From: Planctomycetota bacterium
Lineage (GTDB): Bacteria > Planctomycetota > UBA1135 > UBA2386
NCBI GenBank assembly: GCA_020851075.1
Contig: JADZDL010000201.1
Span: 1 to 36,953 of the forward strand
Length of the DNA: 36,953 nt
Reading direction: 5' to 3'
The notes under the pieces are model-generated. The model had not been told where the DNA came from. It was given only the letters and a program-made list of their open reading frames with translations, and searched no databases. This document shows, in pieces, positions 8,926 to 17,105 of this stretch (the first letter of the stretch is position 1; each line of letters begins with the position of its first letter). The position numbers were made by a program, and so were the translations under genes.

Positions 8926-10838
8926 ACGGCCCGCTGCGCGCGGTGGCCCTGCTGGCTGGCATGCTGGGGACGCTGGTCGCCCAGGGCCCCGAAGTGCGCG
9001 GCGTCTGGGTTGCTCGCGATGGGCTCACTTCGCGGGCCAAGATCGAGAGCACGCTCGATCAACTCGTCGCGGCGAACTGCAACGTCGTCTGCGTGAACGT
9101 GTGGAGCCGTGGTTACACGATCCATCCGAGCGACGTGTTGTTGGCGGCGTGTGGCCAGCGCCAGGATCCTTCGTTTGTCGGTCGCGATCCGCTCGCCGAG
9201 TTCGTGTTCGAAGCGCATCGCCGCGGCGTCGAGGTCGAAGCCTGGTTTGAGTACGGGTTCATGTTTGGCTGGAGCGGCTGGTATGCGGGGCCCTCGGGTA
9301 TCGGTCCGGTGCTCACGGCCAATCCGAGTTGGATCGCGCGCGACAACGCGGGCAATTCGCAAGTCAGTGACGGCGGCACCGGTTTCTTCACGTGGGCCAG
9401 CCACGAACACCCCGCGGTGCGCCAGTTCCTCATCGATCTCGCGACCGAACTCGTCGATCGTTACGACGTCGACGGTGTGCAGTTCGATCGGGTGCGCTAT
9501 CCGTCGACGAGTTTTGGCTACGACCCGGCGACGAGCGCGGCCTATCAGGCGGCGACGGGGCAACTGCCACCGACGAACGTCAACTCGGCGTCGTGGAAAC
9601 GTTGGCGCGCCGATCGGCTGACTGCGTTCCACAGTGATCTCTACGCCGCCGTACACGCGCATCGCAGCACGGTGCGCCTGACCGACGCGCCGACCGTCAT
9701 GCCGGGCGCGTACGACACGTACCTCCAGGATTGGCCGGACTGGCTCGTTGCCGGTTCGCTCGACCTCGTCTACCCGCAGGTCTATCGCACGACGACCGCC
9801 AGCTACATCACCACGCTCGACCAGCAGCTCGCGGCCGTGCGAACGCAGGACCGCGGCAGGATCGCGCCGGGCATTCGCGCGATCTCGGGCACGCCGACGG
9901 CCGAGGTGCTCGGCATGGTTGCGGCCGACCGCGCGCGCAATCTGCCTGGGCACGTGTTCTGGTATGCAGAAGGGCTCTACGACGATCTGCCTGCGCTGCA
10001 CGCGAGTTACTTCCAGACTGCGGTAGCGGTGCCGTTCCAGCCCGCTGGTTTCCGGCCGCTGCCGGTCGTGCGTGAGGAGAACGATCCGAGTACGACGGTG
10101 ACGGCGGGTTTCCTGCCGAGCACGATGGCGGCTGCGAGTGGTGGCGCAGCTCGCGTGTCGTTGCCGTCGTCGCTCGCAACGGACCGGGTGACGTTCTCGT
10201 TGCCCGTGAGCACCGCGGGACTGTGGTCCGTGCTCATGCACGTGCCCGCGGGGGCGGGGCTTTCGCCGGCAGCGCCGCACACGGTCGTGCACCAAGGCGG
10301 CGTGCAGGTCGAGCGCATCGACCAGGGCAATGTGCTGAACCTCGGCTTCGTCGATCTGGGCACGTTCTGGCTCGCCAGCGGCACCGCGACGGTCACCGTG
10401 AATGCGGTCCCCGGGCAGAGTGTGGTCGCCGACGCCGCGATGCTGCTGCGTTCGCGCTTCGACTCGGGGGCAATGGCGACGGTCGGCCTGGGCACCCCGG
10501 GCAGTGCGGGTGGCCTGCGGCTCTCGATGTCGGGGCGCGCGAGCCTCGCGGGCGAACTGCAGGTGCAGGCCAACCAACTGCCCGCCGTAGCGCCACTCGT
10601 GTGGTTGCTCGGTTTTCAGCCCCAAGCAGTGCCGCTGTTTGGCGGGCAGTTGCTGGTGGTGCCGGTGAGCAGCACGTTTGCGCTCGCGGACAGCCTCGGC
10701 ACCGCCTCGACGACGCTCGCGTTGCCGTTCGTGCCCAGCCTGCACGGCCTCTCGCTCTACGCGCAGGCGTTGGCGCTCGATGGGGGCGCGCAGGGCGGCG
10801 TGGGGTTGTCGCCGGCCGCGTTCACGATCCTGCCGTGA
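8922..10838 (+). CDS. Secreted GH10-like (GHL10/DUF187) glycosyl hydrolase with C-terminal module
   Basis: 638 residues from ATG 8922, within a 4-bp ATGA overlap with the upstream gene. A signal peptide covers ~20 residues (AVALLAGMLGTLVAQ). Residues 23-360 match the glycosyl-hydrolase-like 10 family (DUF187, as in YngK): EVRGVWVARDGLTSR, NCNVVCVNVWSRG, RRGVEVEAWFEYGF, DVDGVQFDRVRYP (Asp184 and Asp189, the latter a likely catalytic acid) and DLVYPQVYR. A beta-rich domain (~370-510) of the golvesin/CBM type follows. The final ~120 residues fit the C-terminal module of the neighbours but lack its two cysteines (VGLGTPGS and FGGQLLVV instead). The family acts on polysaccharide or peptidoglycan-like glycans; the substrate is not known here. 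Confidence 0.87.
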   Translation: MNGPLRAVALLAGMLGTLVAQGPEVRGVWVARDGLTSRAKIESTLDQLVAANCNVVCVNVWSRGYTIHPSDVLLAACGQRQDPSFVGRDPLAEFVFEAHRRGVEVEAWFEYGFMFGWSGWYAGPSGIGPVLTANPSWIARDNAGNSQVSDGGTGFFTWASHEHPAVRQFLIDLATELVDRYDVDGVQFDRVRYPSTSFGYDPATSAAYQAATGQLPPTNVNSASWKRWRADRLTAFHSDLYAAVHAHRSTVRLTDAPTVMPGAYDTYLQDWPDWLVAGSLDLVYPQVYRTTTASYITTLDQQLAAVRTQDRGRIAPGIRAISGTPTAEVLGMVAADRARNLPGHVFWYAEGLYDDLPALHASYFQTAVAVPFQPAGFRPLPVVREENDPSTTVTAGFLPSTMAAASGGAARVSLPSSLATDRVTFSLPVSTAGLWSVLMHVPAGAGLSPAAPHTVVHQGGVQVERIDQGNVLNLGFVDLGTFWLASGTATVTVNAVPGQSVVADAAMLLRSRFDSGAMATVGLGTPGSAGGLRLSMSGRASLAGELQVQANQLPAVAPLVWLLGFQPQAVPLFGGQLLVVPVSSTFALADSLGTASTTLALPFVPSLHGLSLYAQALALDGGAQGGVGLSPAAFTILP

Positions 10839-10847
10839 CGCCGCCAG

Positions 10848-10871
10848 CGCATCGCCTTACTTGGCGATGCG
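10848..10871. terminator. Hairpin shared by converging GH10-like and efp genes
   Basis: A perfect 9-bp inverted repeat (CGCATCGCC at 10848-10856, GGCGATGCG at 10863-10871) with a 6-base loop that contains the efp stop codon. It lies in the 18-bp gap of two converging genes and could end transcription from both sides. No clear T-run. Confidence 0.45.
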
Positions 10872-11405
10872 TTCCTTGAACTCCGACGTCTCGGTGTCGA
10901 TGCGAACCTTGTCGCCGACGTCGCAGAGCATGTTGACCTTCACCTTCATGCCGTTCTCGAGCACGGCTTCCTTGGTGCCCGAACCCGCACCGCGAATGGG
11001 CGGCGAGGTGTCCGTGATCGTGAGCGTCGAGTGCTTCGGCGGGAACACGGCGACGAGCGTGTCGTTGACGAAGAAGCCCTTGTAAGCCTCGGACGGCCAC
11101 TTGAGCGCGTCTTCCGCGGCAGCCAGGGGGCAACGCACTTCGTCGCCCGTCTCCGAGAAGAACACCTCATCGATGCCGTCGCGGTACGAGTAGCTGAGGT
11201 CCTTCTCTTCCTTGTCGAGCACTTCCCACTTCGAGTCGGTGTGGTCCTTGATCTCGGTCACGCGACCGTTCTGCAGGTCCTTGATGCGAAGTTGCACGAA
11301 CGCACGGCGATCGTTGCGAAGGATGTTCCACCAGACGACGGTGCACATGCGGCCCTCGTGGTTCACGAGGGTGCCGGGACGGAGTTCGAGTGCAGAGACT
11401 TGCAT
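10857..11405 (-). CDS. efp: Elongation factor P with non-canonical modification loop
   Basis: 182 residues, the normal EF-P length. The N-terminal KOW-like domain (SALELRPGTLVNHEGRMCTVVWW), the middle OB domain (LSYSYRDGIDEVFF) and the C-terminal OB domain (ITDTSPPIRGAGSGTKEAVLENG, VGDKVRIDTETSEFKERI) are all present. EF-P relieves ribosome stalling at consecutive prolines. The loop that normally carries the modified Lys or Arg (PGKG, or SGRN in the rhamnosylated type) is here LRNDRRAF (residues 29-36); ungapped alignment puts Asp32 at the modified position, with Arg30, Arg33 and Arg34 around it. The family signature VP near the C-terminus is VN here. No EF-P modification gene is in the window. 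No Shine-Dalgarno is visible before ATG 11405. Confidence 0.93.
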   Translation of the reverse strand: MQVSALELRPGTLVNHEGRMCTVVWWNILRNDRRAFVQLRIKDLQNGRVTEIKDHTDSKWEVLDKEEKDLSYSYRDGIDEVFFSETGDEVRCPLAAAEDALKWPSEAYKGFFVNDTLVAVFPPKHSTLTITDTSPPIRGAGSGTKEAVLENGMKVKVNMLCDVGDKVRIDTETSEFKERIAK

Positions 11406-11535
11406 ATGGGGCGAGAAGGCTACCGAATCAGGGGCGCGGCGCCAACAGCGGCACCGCCCCGGTGGTCAGATTGATCGATCTCGTCCTGGGCACAGTGATT
11501 CGGCGATGCCAAGGGGGGCACCAGCCGGAGTTGGG

Positions 11536-13362
11536 ATGGGGCAGCGGAACGGCCGATCTGCGGCAAATGGCCTCCCTCCTAGGGCAACCCCGGTGAACCG
11601 GTCGAGCGGAACCTGCCGCGTGGCGGCGGTCGTTCTCGCCGCGGCTGCACTGAGCCTGCTTTGGCTCGTGCCGTCGTGGTCGCTGGTTGCCGCCATGCTG
11701 GCGATGGGCGCGGGTTGGCTGCTCCGGTTGCCGGGGCAGGTGTCGTCAGCACCGGGGGTGCCGGATACCGCCCGGCTGCACAGCTACTTCGAAGTCGGCC
11801 TCGTTGGGTTTGCCGACGTTGGGGGCGACGGCTGCATCCAATCCGTGAACAGTGAGTTCGCGGCCATGTTGGGCACCGCGCCGGACCAACTGCGGGGCCG
11901 GATGCTGTTCGATCTGGTCGGCGAACAGGATCGCGCCTTGCTGGAGGCCGATGTCGTGGCGGTGCTCGGTGGGCAGCAGGAGCGCTTCGCGTCGCTGGTC
12001 GAGTTTGTGCGGGCTGGAGGAGGTCTGGTTCGCGTGAGCCTGGCTGCGCGGGGGGTGGTGCGCACGGATGGAGCGGTCGAGGGGCTCACACTCGTCGCCG
12101 TGGACATGACCGAGATCCTGCAGGTGCTCGACCGGTTGCGCGATGCCAAGGTCGAGGTCGAGGCCGCGAGTCGCGCGAAGAGCGACTTCCTCGCCAACAT
12201 GAGCCACGAGATCCGCACGCCACTGACGGCGATTCTTGGTTACGCGGAGGTGCTGAACTCCGCTGTCGATGCCGCGGAACGGGCGGCGGCGTTTGACGTG
12301 GTGCGTCGCAACGGGGAGCACCTCATGGCGGTGCTCGGTGATGTGCTCGACATCGCCAAGGTCGAGGCTGGTCAGATGACCGTCGAGTGCATTCCGGTAT
12401 GTCCGGCGCGCATTCTCGCCGACGTCATGGAACTCATGCAGCCGCGGGCGGAGGCAAAGGGCCTCACGCTGCGCCTCGTGAGTGCCGGCCGCGTGCCGCA
12501 GACAGTGCTGACCGATCCGGTGCGCCTGCGCCAGATCCTCAGCAACCTCGTCGGCAATGCGATCAAGTTCACGGCGATCGGCAAGGTCAGCGTCGAAATC
12601 GCCTTCGAGCAGCCGCCGAACGGCAATGCGCGCATGCACGCGATCGTCTCCGATACGGGGATTGGCATGACGCCGGAGCAGATCGAGAGGCTCTTCCGGC
12701 CGTTTGCGCAGGCCGACACGAGTATGAGCCGGCAGTACGGTGGCGTCGGTCTTGGCCTCGTCATCGCGAAGCGCTTTGCGCGCCTGCTCGGCGGCGCGAT
12801 CCACCTCTGTTCGGAACCGGGCGTGGGCAGCACCTTCCGCATGACCATTGATGCCGGGGACCTGCGGGGGGTGCCCATGGCAGAGTCGTTGGATGCGCTG
12901 TTGGCCGAGGTGCGATCGGCCGCGTCAGGTCCGAAGAGCGCAGTCGCGTTGCCAAAGGCCTCGCGCAGCGTGCGCGTGCTCGTCGCTGAGGACGGCCCGG
13001 ACAACCAGCGGCTCATCCAGGCGGTGTTGAAGAAGGCCGGGCACACGGTCAGCGTCTTCGAGAACGGGAAGCTGGCGGTCGATGCGTTGGCGCAGCAGGC
13101 GGCGGCAGGCACCCCGTTTGATGTCGTGATCATGGACATGCAGATGCCGGTCATGGATGGCTATACCGCGACGCGCGAACTGCGGCAGCGCGGCGTCACG
13201 ACTCCGATCATTGCCTTGACTGCGCATGCCATGGCGGAAGATCGCCAGCGGTGCCTCGATGCCGGCTGTTCCGAATACGCCACGAAGCCGCTCGACCGAC
13301 GGGACCTGCTCTGCAAGATCGAGCAGTGTCTGGGGCGCCTGCAGGCGGATTCGTCAGTCTGA
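11536..13362 (+). CDS. Membrane hybrid sensor histidine kinase (PAS-HisKA-HATPase-REC)
   Basis: 608 residues from ATG 11536, preceded by GGAG with a 5-base spacer. ATG 11506 and GTG 11593 are alternatives. Two hydrophobic segments (residues ~29-45 and ~49-64) form a membrane hairpin. A PAS domain covers ~80-195. The HisKA domain has AKSDFLANMSHEIRTPL with His224. The ATPase domain shows the N box (LRQILSNLVGNAIKFT), G1 (DTGIGM), F box and G2 (GGVGLGL). The C-terminal receiver has VLVAEDGPDN, phospho-acceptor Asp534 (VVIMDMQMPVMDG) and the Lys in ATKPL. It is a complete BarA/ArcB-like hybrid kinase without an Hpt domain, so phosphate must pass to a partner elsewhere. Another hybrid kinase follows 71 bp downstream. 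Confidence 0.92.
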   Translation: MGQRNGRSAANGLPPRATPVNRSSGTCRVAAVVLAAAALSLLWLVPSWSLVAAMLAMGAGWLLRLPGQVSSAPGVPDTARLHSYFEVGLVGFADVGGDGCIQSVNSEFAAMLGTAPDQLRGRMLFDLVGEQDRALLEADVVAVLGGQQERFASLVEFVRAGGGLVRVSLAARGVVRTDGAVEGLTLVAVDMTEILQVLDRLRDAKVEVEAASRAKSDFLANMSHEIRTPLTAILGYAEVLNSAVDAAERAAAFDVVRRNGEHLMAVLGDVLDIAKVEAGQMTVECIPVCPARILADVMELMQPRAEAKGLTLRLVSAGRVPQTVLTDPVRLRQILSNLVGNAIKFTAIGKVSVEIAFEQPPNGNARMHAIVSDTGIGMTPEQIERLFRPFAQADTSMSRQYGGVGLGLVIAKRFARLLGGAIHLCSEPGVGSTFRMTIDAGDLRGVPMAESLDALLAEVRSAASGPKSAVALPKASRSVRVLVAEDGPDNQRLIQAVLKKAGHTVSVFENGKLAVDALAQQAAAGTPFDVVIMDMQMPVMDGYTATRELRQRGVTTPIIALTAHAMAEDRQRCLDAGCSEYATKPLDRRDLLCKIEQCLGRLQADSSV

Positions 13363-13433
13363 CGGCTGCGTCGCCCGTCGCATGGGCAGAACGACTGAGG
13401 AAAACCCCAAGTCCTGGCCGATGCAGGCTACGT

Positions 13434-16400
13434 ATGGCGATCGGGGCAAAGGCAATCGTGGGCTGGGCTGCGGCGTGGCTCTTTGCGTTCCGGGTTGGCA
13501 CGGCATTCCTGCCAGCACAATCCCCGCTGCACCTGCCGGCCGGTGCGCCATTTGTTGCCCAGCATTGGGATGTGAGCAACGGTCTGCCGCAGAACTCGGT
13601 GGGTGACATTCTGCAGGCGCGCGATGGGTTTGTCTGGGTCGGCACCTTTGGTGGTTTGTGTCGATTGGATGGCCTGTCGTGGCGCGTCTTTGACACGTCG
13701 GTGGCCCCCGGTTTGGGCAACAACCGCGTGCTTGCCCTCGCCGAGGCCGCCAATGGCGATCTCTGGGTCGGCACCGAGCACAGTGGGTTGTCGAAGCTGC
13801 ACAACGGCGTGTTCTGGTCGGTACCCAAATGGCCTGGCAGCTGGGTGGGTGCCATTTGCAGTCTTGAGGACGGGCGGTTGCTGGCAGCCTCGGAGTCCGA
13901 CGTGTTCGAGGTGTCGCCCTCGGGGGAATACCGCCCACTCTTCGCGTCGCCGGTGGCGGGCGTACGTTCGCTCCATCAGGTCCATGGGCGCGTCTACGCG
14001 GTTGGGCTCGCTGGCTTGCTGCGACTGGATGGGCCCGCCATCGAAGTGATTTCGAACCATCGGTTCGTCGATGCCTCCGTGGCACCCGACGGTGCGCTCT
14101 ACCTGGCGGGATCGCGCGGCCTCGAAGCGTTGCGCGGCGATCGGCTCGAGCCCGTTCCCGCTGGGCCGCGCGAAGCCGTGATGTCCGTGCTCGCCGCGCG
14201 CGACGGTTCGTTGTGGTGCACGACGATCGGTGAGCTGGTCCACATCGACCCTGAGAACGCGGATCGTTCGTTCCGGGCCAGGATCGATTGGGCCGTGCGC
14301 AGCCTGGCCGAGGACTCGATGGGGGGCATCTTCGCCGGGTTTCTCGGTGGTGGCCTCGTGCGTCTGCATCACGCGGAGACGCGGGGCGTGGGTTCGGCGA
14401 ATGGACTGCCTGGCGGCGGCCAGAACGCGGTCCTGCCCGATGACCAAGGTGGGGTCTACGTCGCAACCTATGCCGGACTCTTCCACGGTCGCGATGGCGC
14501 CTACACGCAGGATTCGGCGGTTGGACAGCGACCGATTTCGGCCATGTGCCGGGATGCGGATGGCAGTCTGTTGCTGGGCCTCGAGAACGGTCTGGGCCGC
14601 TTGCGCAACGGGGTCTTCGACGACGATGTTGCCACGGGACCAGCCGACCTCGGCATCATCCGCGCCCTGCAGCGCATCGGCGAGGAGGTCTGGGTTGGTT
14701 GCGATCGGGGGCTCTTCGTGGTGCGCGACACGACCTTGGAACCGCTGCCGGTGCATCCCGTACTCGAGACGTTCGTCCATCGCATCGTGCCCGGCGCTGC
14801 CGGTGAAGTGTGGCTCGCGAGCGTGCGAGGGTGCGTACGGCTCTCGGCAGGACGCGAGGTCCTGGGCGTGTGGCGCCTTGGGGAAGACCTGCCATCTGGC
14901 GAGATCCGGGCCATCCTGAACGCCGATTCGGGCCGCATCTGGCTCGGCATCTACGGGGGTGGCTTTGTGGCCATCGACGCCGGGAACTACACCGTGAGCC
15001 AGGCGATCGATCGACGGCACGGCCTGTTTGATCATTCGATCTGTGCCATAGCAGAGCTCGGGGATCGGTGGATCATCGGCAGCAACCGCGGTGCCTACGT
15101 GCTCGACGCCAGCGAACTCGACGCCATCGTCGATGGCAAGGCGGCCTCGCTGTCGTGTCGTCCACTCGCGGGCCCCGCCGATGCGACCGTGGAGCCCAAC
15201 GGTGGCATGCAGTCGTCAGCCTGCGCGGCGGATGGGACGGCGTACCTGTGCGGCATTGACCGTCTGCTCGTCGCTTCGCGCGACTCGCTCGCCGTGCGCA
15301 TTGCCCCACCGCAGGTCTACGTCGACCGACTGCTGCTTGGTGATCGCTCCCTGGCGTTTGCCGAGGTGGTGGAGGCACCGGTGGGCCAACGCACGATCGT
15401 CGTGCAGTTGGGAGCGTGCGAGTTTGACCATCCGCAACAGGTCCGTTTCCGCTGGCGTCTGTTGCCGCGCGACCAGGACTGGTCCGCGCCGAGTTACTCC
15501 CGCGAAGCGCAGTTCGTCATCGAAGAACCGGGCGAATACCAGTTCGAGGCGATCGCGACGATGGACGACGACCTGCGCGGGGCGCAACCAGTGCGGGTAA
15601 CGCTTCGCATCCCGGCCATGGGGATGGAGACGATGCCGGTGCGTGTTGGCATCGTCGTGGCGTTGTGCCTGCTCGGCTGGCTGGCATTCCGCTTTGGTGC
15701 TTCGCGCATGGCCAAGCAGAAGCGGCGCCTGCAGCAGCTCGTGGAAGAGCGCACGGTCGCCCTGCGCAATGCCCAGGAAGGCCTCGAACTGCGTGTTGGG
15801 GAGCGAACTCGCGAACTCGAACAGGCGCTGCGCCAGATCGAACTGGACCACGAGAAGCGGCGCGGGCTCGAGCACGAACTCGAGTTGCTGCGTCGTATGG
15901 AGAGCGTTGGCCAGCTTGCTGGCGGCATCGCCCATGACTTCAACAACCTGCTCACGATCGTGCTCGGCAACGCGTCGCTCCTGGAAATGGACCTGCAGGA
16001 TCGGCCGGAAGAGGCCGAACTCGCGATGCACATTCGCGAAGCGGGCGAACGTGGTCGCCGCATGACGCGCCACCTGCTCGCCGTCGCCAGCCGCGAAGCC
16101 GTGCAACCGAGCATCGTCGACCTCAATGAGCAGGTGCTCGGCATGGTGGGCATGCTCGAGCAGCTCATGGGGCCGCGCATCGAGTTGTCGGTGCAGGTGG
16201 CTTCGGCGCCGGTCTGCATTCTGGCTGCGCCGAGCCAGATCGAGCAGATCCTCATGAACCTCGCGGTCAATGCGCGCGACGCGATGATGAAGGGCGGTCG
16301 GTTCTCGATCGAGGTGTTCCAGTCTGGCCAACGCGCCGGCCTCCGGGTCTGCGACAACGGTTGTGGTATGAATCCCGCCGTGCGCGAGCGCGTATTCGAG

Positions 16401-17018
16401 CCGTTCTTCACGACCAAGGAGCGGCACCGCGGCACTGGGCTTGGGCTCGCGACGGTGTTTGGCATCACGAAGCAGATGGAGGGTGAGATCGAACTCGACA
16501 GCGTCGAGGGGCACGGCACGACCTTCCGCTTCTTCTGGCCGCTCGCAACGGTCGAGGTGCCCGAACGGGTGGTCGAGATGCAACCGCAGGAGTTCCGGGC
16601 GGCGCTTTCGATCCTGCTGGTCGAGGACGAAGCCGACGTGCGGCGCGTGATGCGGCAGCGGCTCGAGCGCGCCGGCTGCACCGTTGCCGAGGCGGGCGGT
16701 GGCGAAGAGGCCGCGCAGTGTCTGCGCGAAACCCAGGCCCACTTCGACGTCGTGCTGAGCGACGTGCAGATGCCCGGGCCGATCGGCGCCGAACTCGTCG
16801 GGCGACTCTGGGAAGTCTGTCCTGGGCTGCCGATGGTCTTTGTCACGGGGCACGCGGACGTCCGCAATGTGGTGCCAGAAATCCGCGCGCTGGGCATCGA
16901 GGTGCTCGGTAAACCGCCGCGGCAGCAGGAGTTGCTGCAGGCGTTGCTACGGGCCAGTCGGGGCCGGCCGAAGCGCGTCGCGGCGGTGGCGGTGGGGACC
17001 AGGGACGACGCCGGCTAG
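13434..17018 (+). CDS. Two-component-propeller hybrid histidine kinase (HTCS-like, without DNA-binding output)
   Basis: 1194 residues from ATG 13434 (MAIGAKAIVGWAAAWLFAF, signal or membrane anchor). Residues ~40-620 contain repeated two-component propeller blades (DILQARDGFVWVGTFGGLCRLDG, ALAEAANGDLWVGTEHSG). A Y_Y_Y domain follows (RFRWRLLPRDQDW ... EYQFEAIA), then one membrane helix near 730-752 and a coiled coil (KRRLQQLVEERTVALRNAQE). The kinase core has AGGIAHDFNNLLTIVLGN with His834, CDNGCGMN and GTGLGLATVFG. The C-terminal receiver has LLVEDEAD, Asp1110 (VVLSDVQMP) and Lys1160. The layout resembles the Bacteroidetes polysaccharide-sensing hybrid systems, but no AraC-type helix-turn-helix follows. 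The ligand and output are unknown. The frame is open upstream to 13251, overlapping the previous gene; that part is not credible. Confidence 0.92.
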   Translation: MAIGAKAIVGWAAAWLFAFRVGTAFLPAQSPLHLPAGAPFVAQHWDVSNGLPQNSVGDILQARDGFVWVGTFGGLCRLDGLSWRVFDTSVAPGLGNNRVLALAEAANGDLWVGTEHSGLSKLHNGVFWSVPKWPGSWVGAICSLEDGRLLAASESDVFEVSPSGEYRPLFASPVAGVRSLHQVHGRVYAVGLAGLLRLDGPAIEVISNHRFVDASVAPDGALYLAGSRGLEALRGDRLEPVPAGPREAVMSVLAARDGSLWCTTIGELVHIDPENADRSFRARIDWAVRSLAEDSMGGIFAGFLGGGLVRLHHAETRGVGSANGLPGGGQNAVLPDDQGGVYVATYAGLFHGRDGAYTQDSAVGQRPISAMCRDADGSLLLGLENGLGRLRNGVFDDDVATGPADLGIIRALQRIGEEVWVGCDRGLFVVRDTTLEPLPVHPVLETFVHRIVPGAAGEVWLASVRGCVRLSAGREVLGVWRLGEDLPSGEIRAILNADSGRIWLGIYGGGFVAIDAGNYTVSQAIDRRHGLFDHSICAIAELGDRWIIGSNRGAYVLDASELDAIVDGKAASLSCRPLAGPADATVEPNGGMQSSACAADGTAYLCGIDRLLVASRDSLAVRIAPPQVYVDRLLLGDRSLAFAEVVEAPVGQRTIVVQLGACEFDHPQQVRFRWRLLPRDQDWSAPSYSREAQFVIEEPGEYQFEAIATMDDDLRGAQPVRVTLRIPAMGMETMPVRVGIVVALCLLGWLAFRFGASRMAKQKRRLQQLVEERTVALRNAQEGLELRVGERTRELEQALRQIELDHEKRRGLEHELELLRRMESVGQLAGGIAHDFNNLLTIVLGNASLLEMDLQDRPEEAELAMHIREAGERGRRMTRHLLAVASREAVQPSIVDLNEQVLGMVGMLEQLMGPRIELSVQVASAPVCILAAPSQIEQILMNLAVNARDAMMKGGRFSIEVFQSGQRAGLRVCDNGCGMNPAVRERVFEPFFTTKERHRGTGLGLATVFGITKQMEGEIELDSVEGHGTTFRFFWPLATVEVPERVVEMQPQEFRAALSILLVEDEADVRRVMRQRLERAGCTVAEAGGGEEAAQCLRETQAHFDVVLSDVQMPGPIGAELVGRLWEVCPGLPMVFVTGHADVRNVVPEIRALGIEVLGKPPRQQELLQALLRASRGRPKRVAAVAVGTRDDAG

Positions 17019-17105
17019 CCCGCGCCGGAATTTTCCTGGGCAGTTGCGTGCGCTTTCCACGGCACGGTCCTTCGAGGGGGAACTCCTACCCACCAGGACA
17101 CTCCG

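Noticed and set aside
13352..13364. 13-bp palindrome CGTCAG-T-CTGACG over the stop of the first hybrid kinase
   Set aside because: It is too short and inside coding sequence; no support for an operator or terminator.
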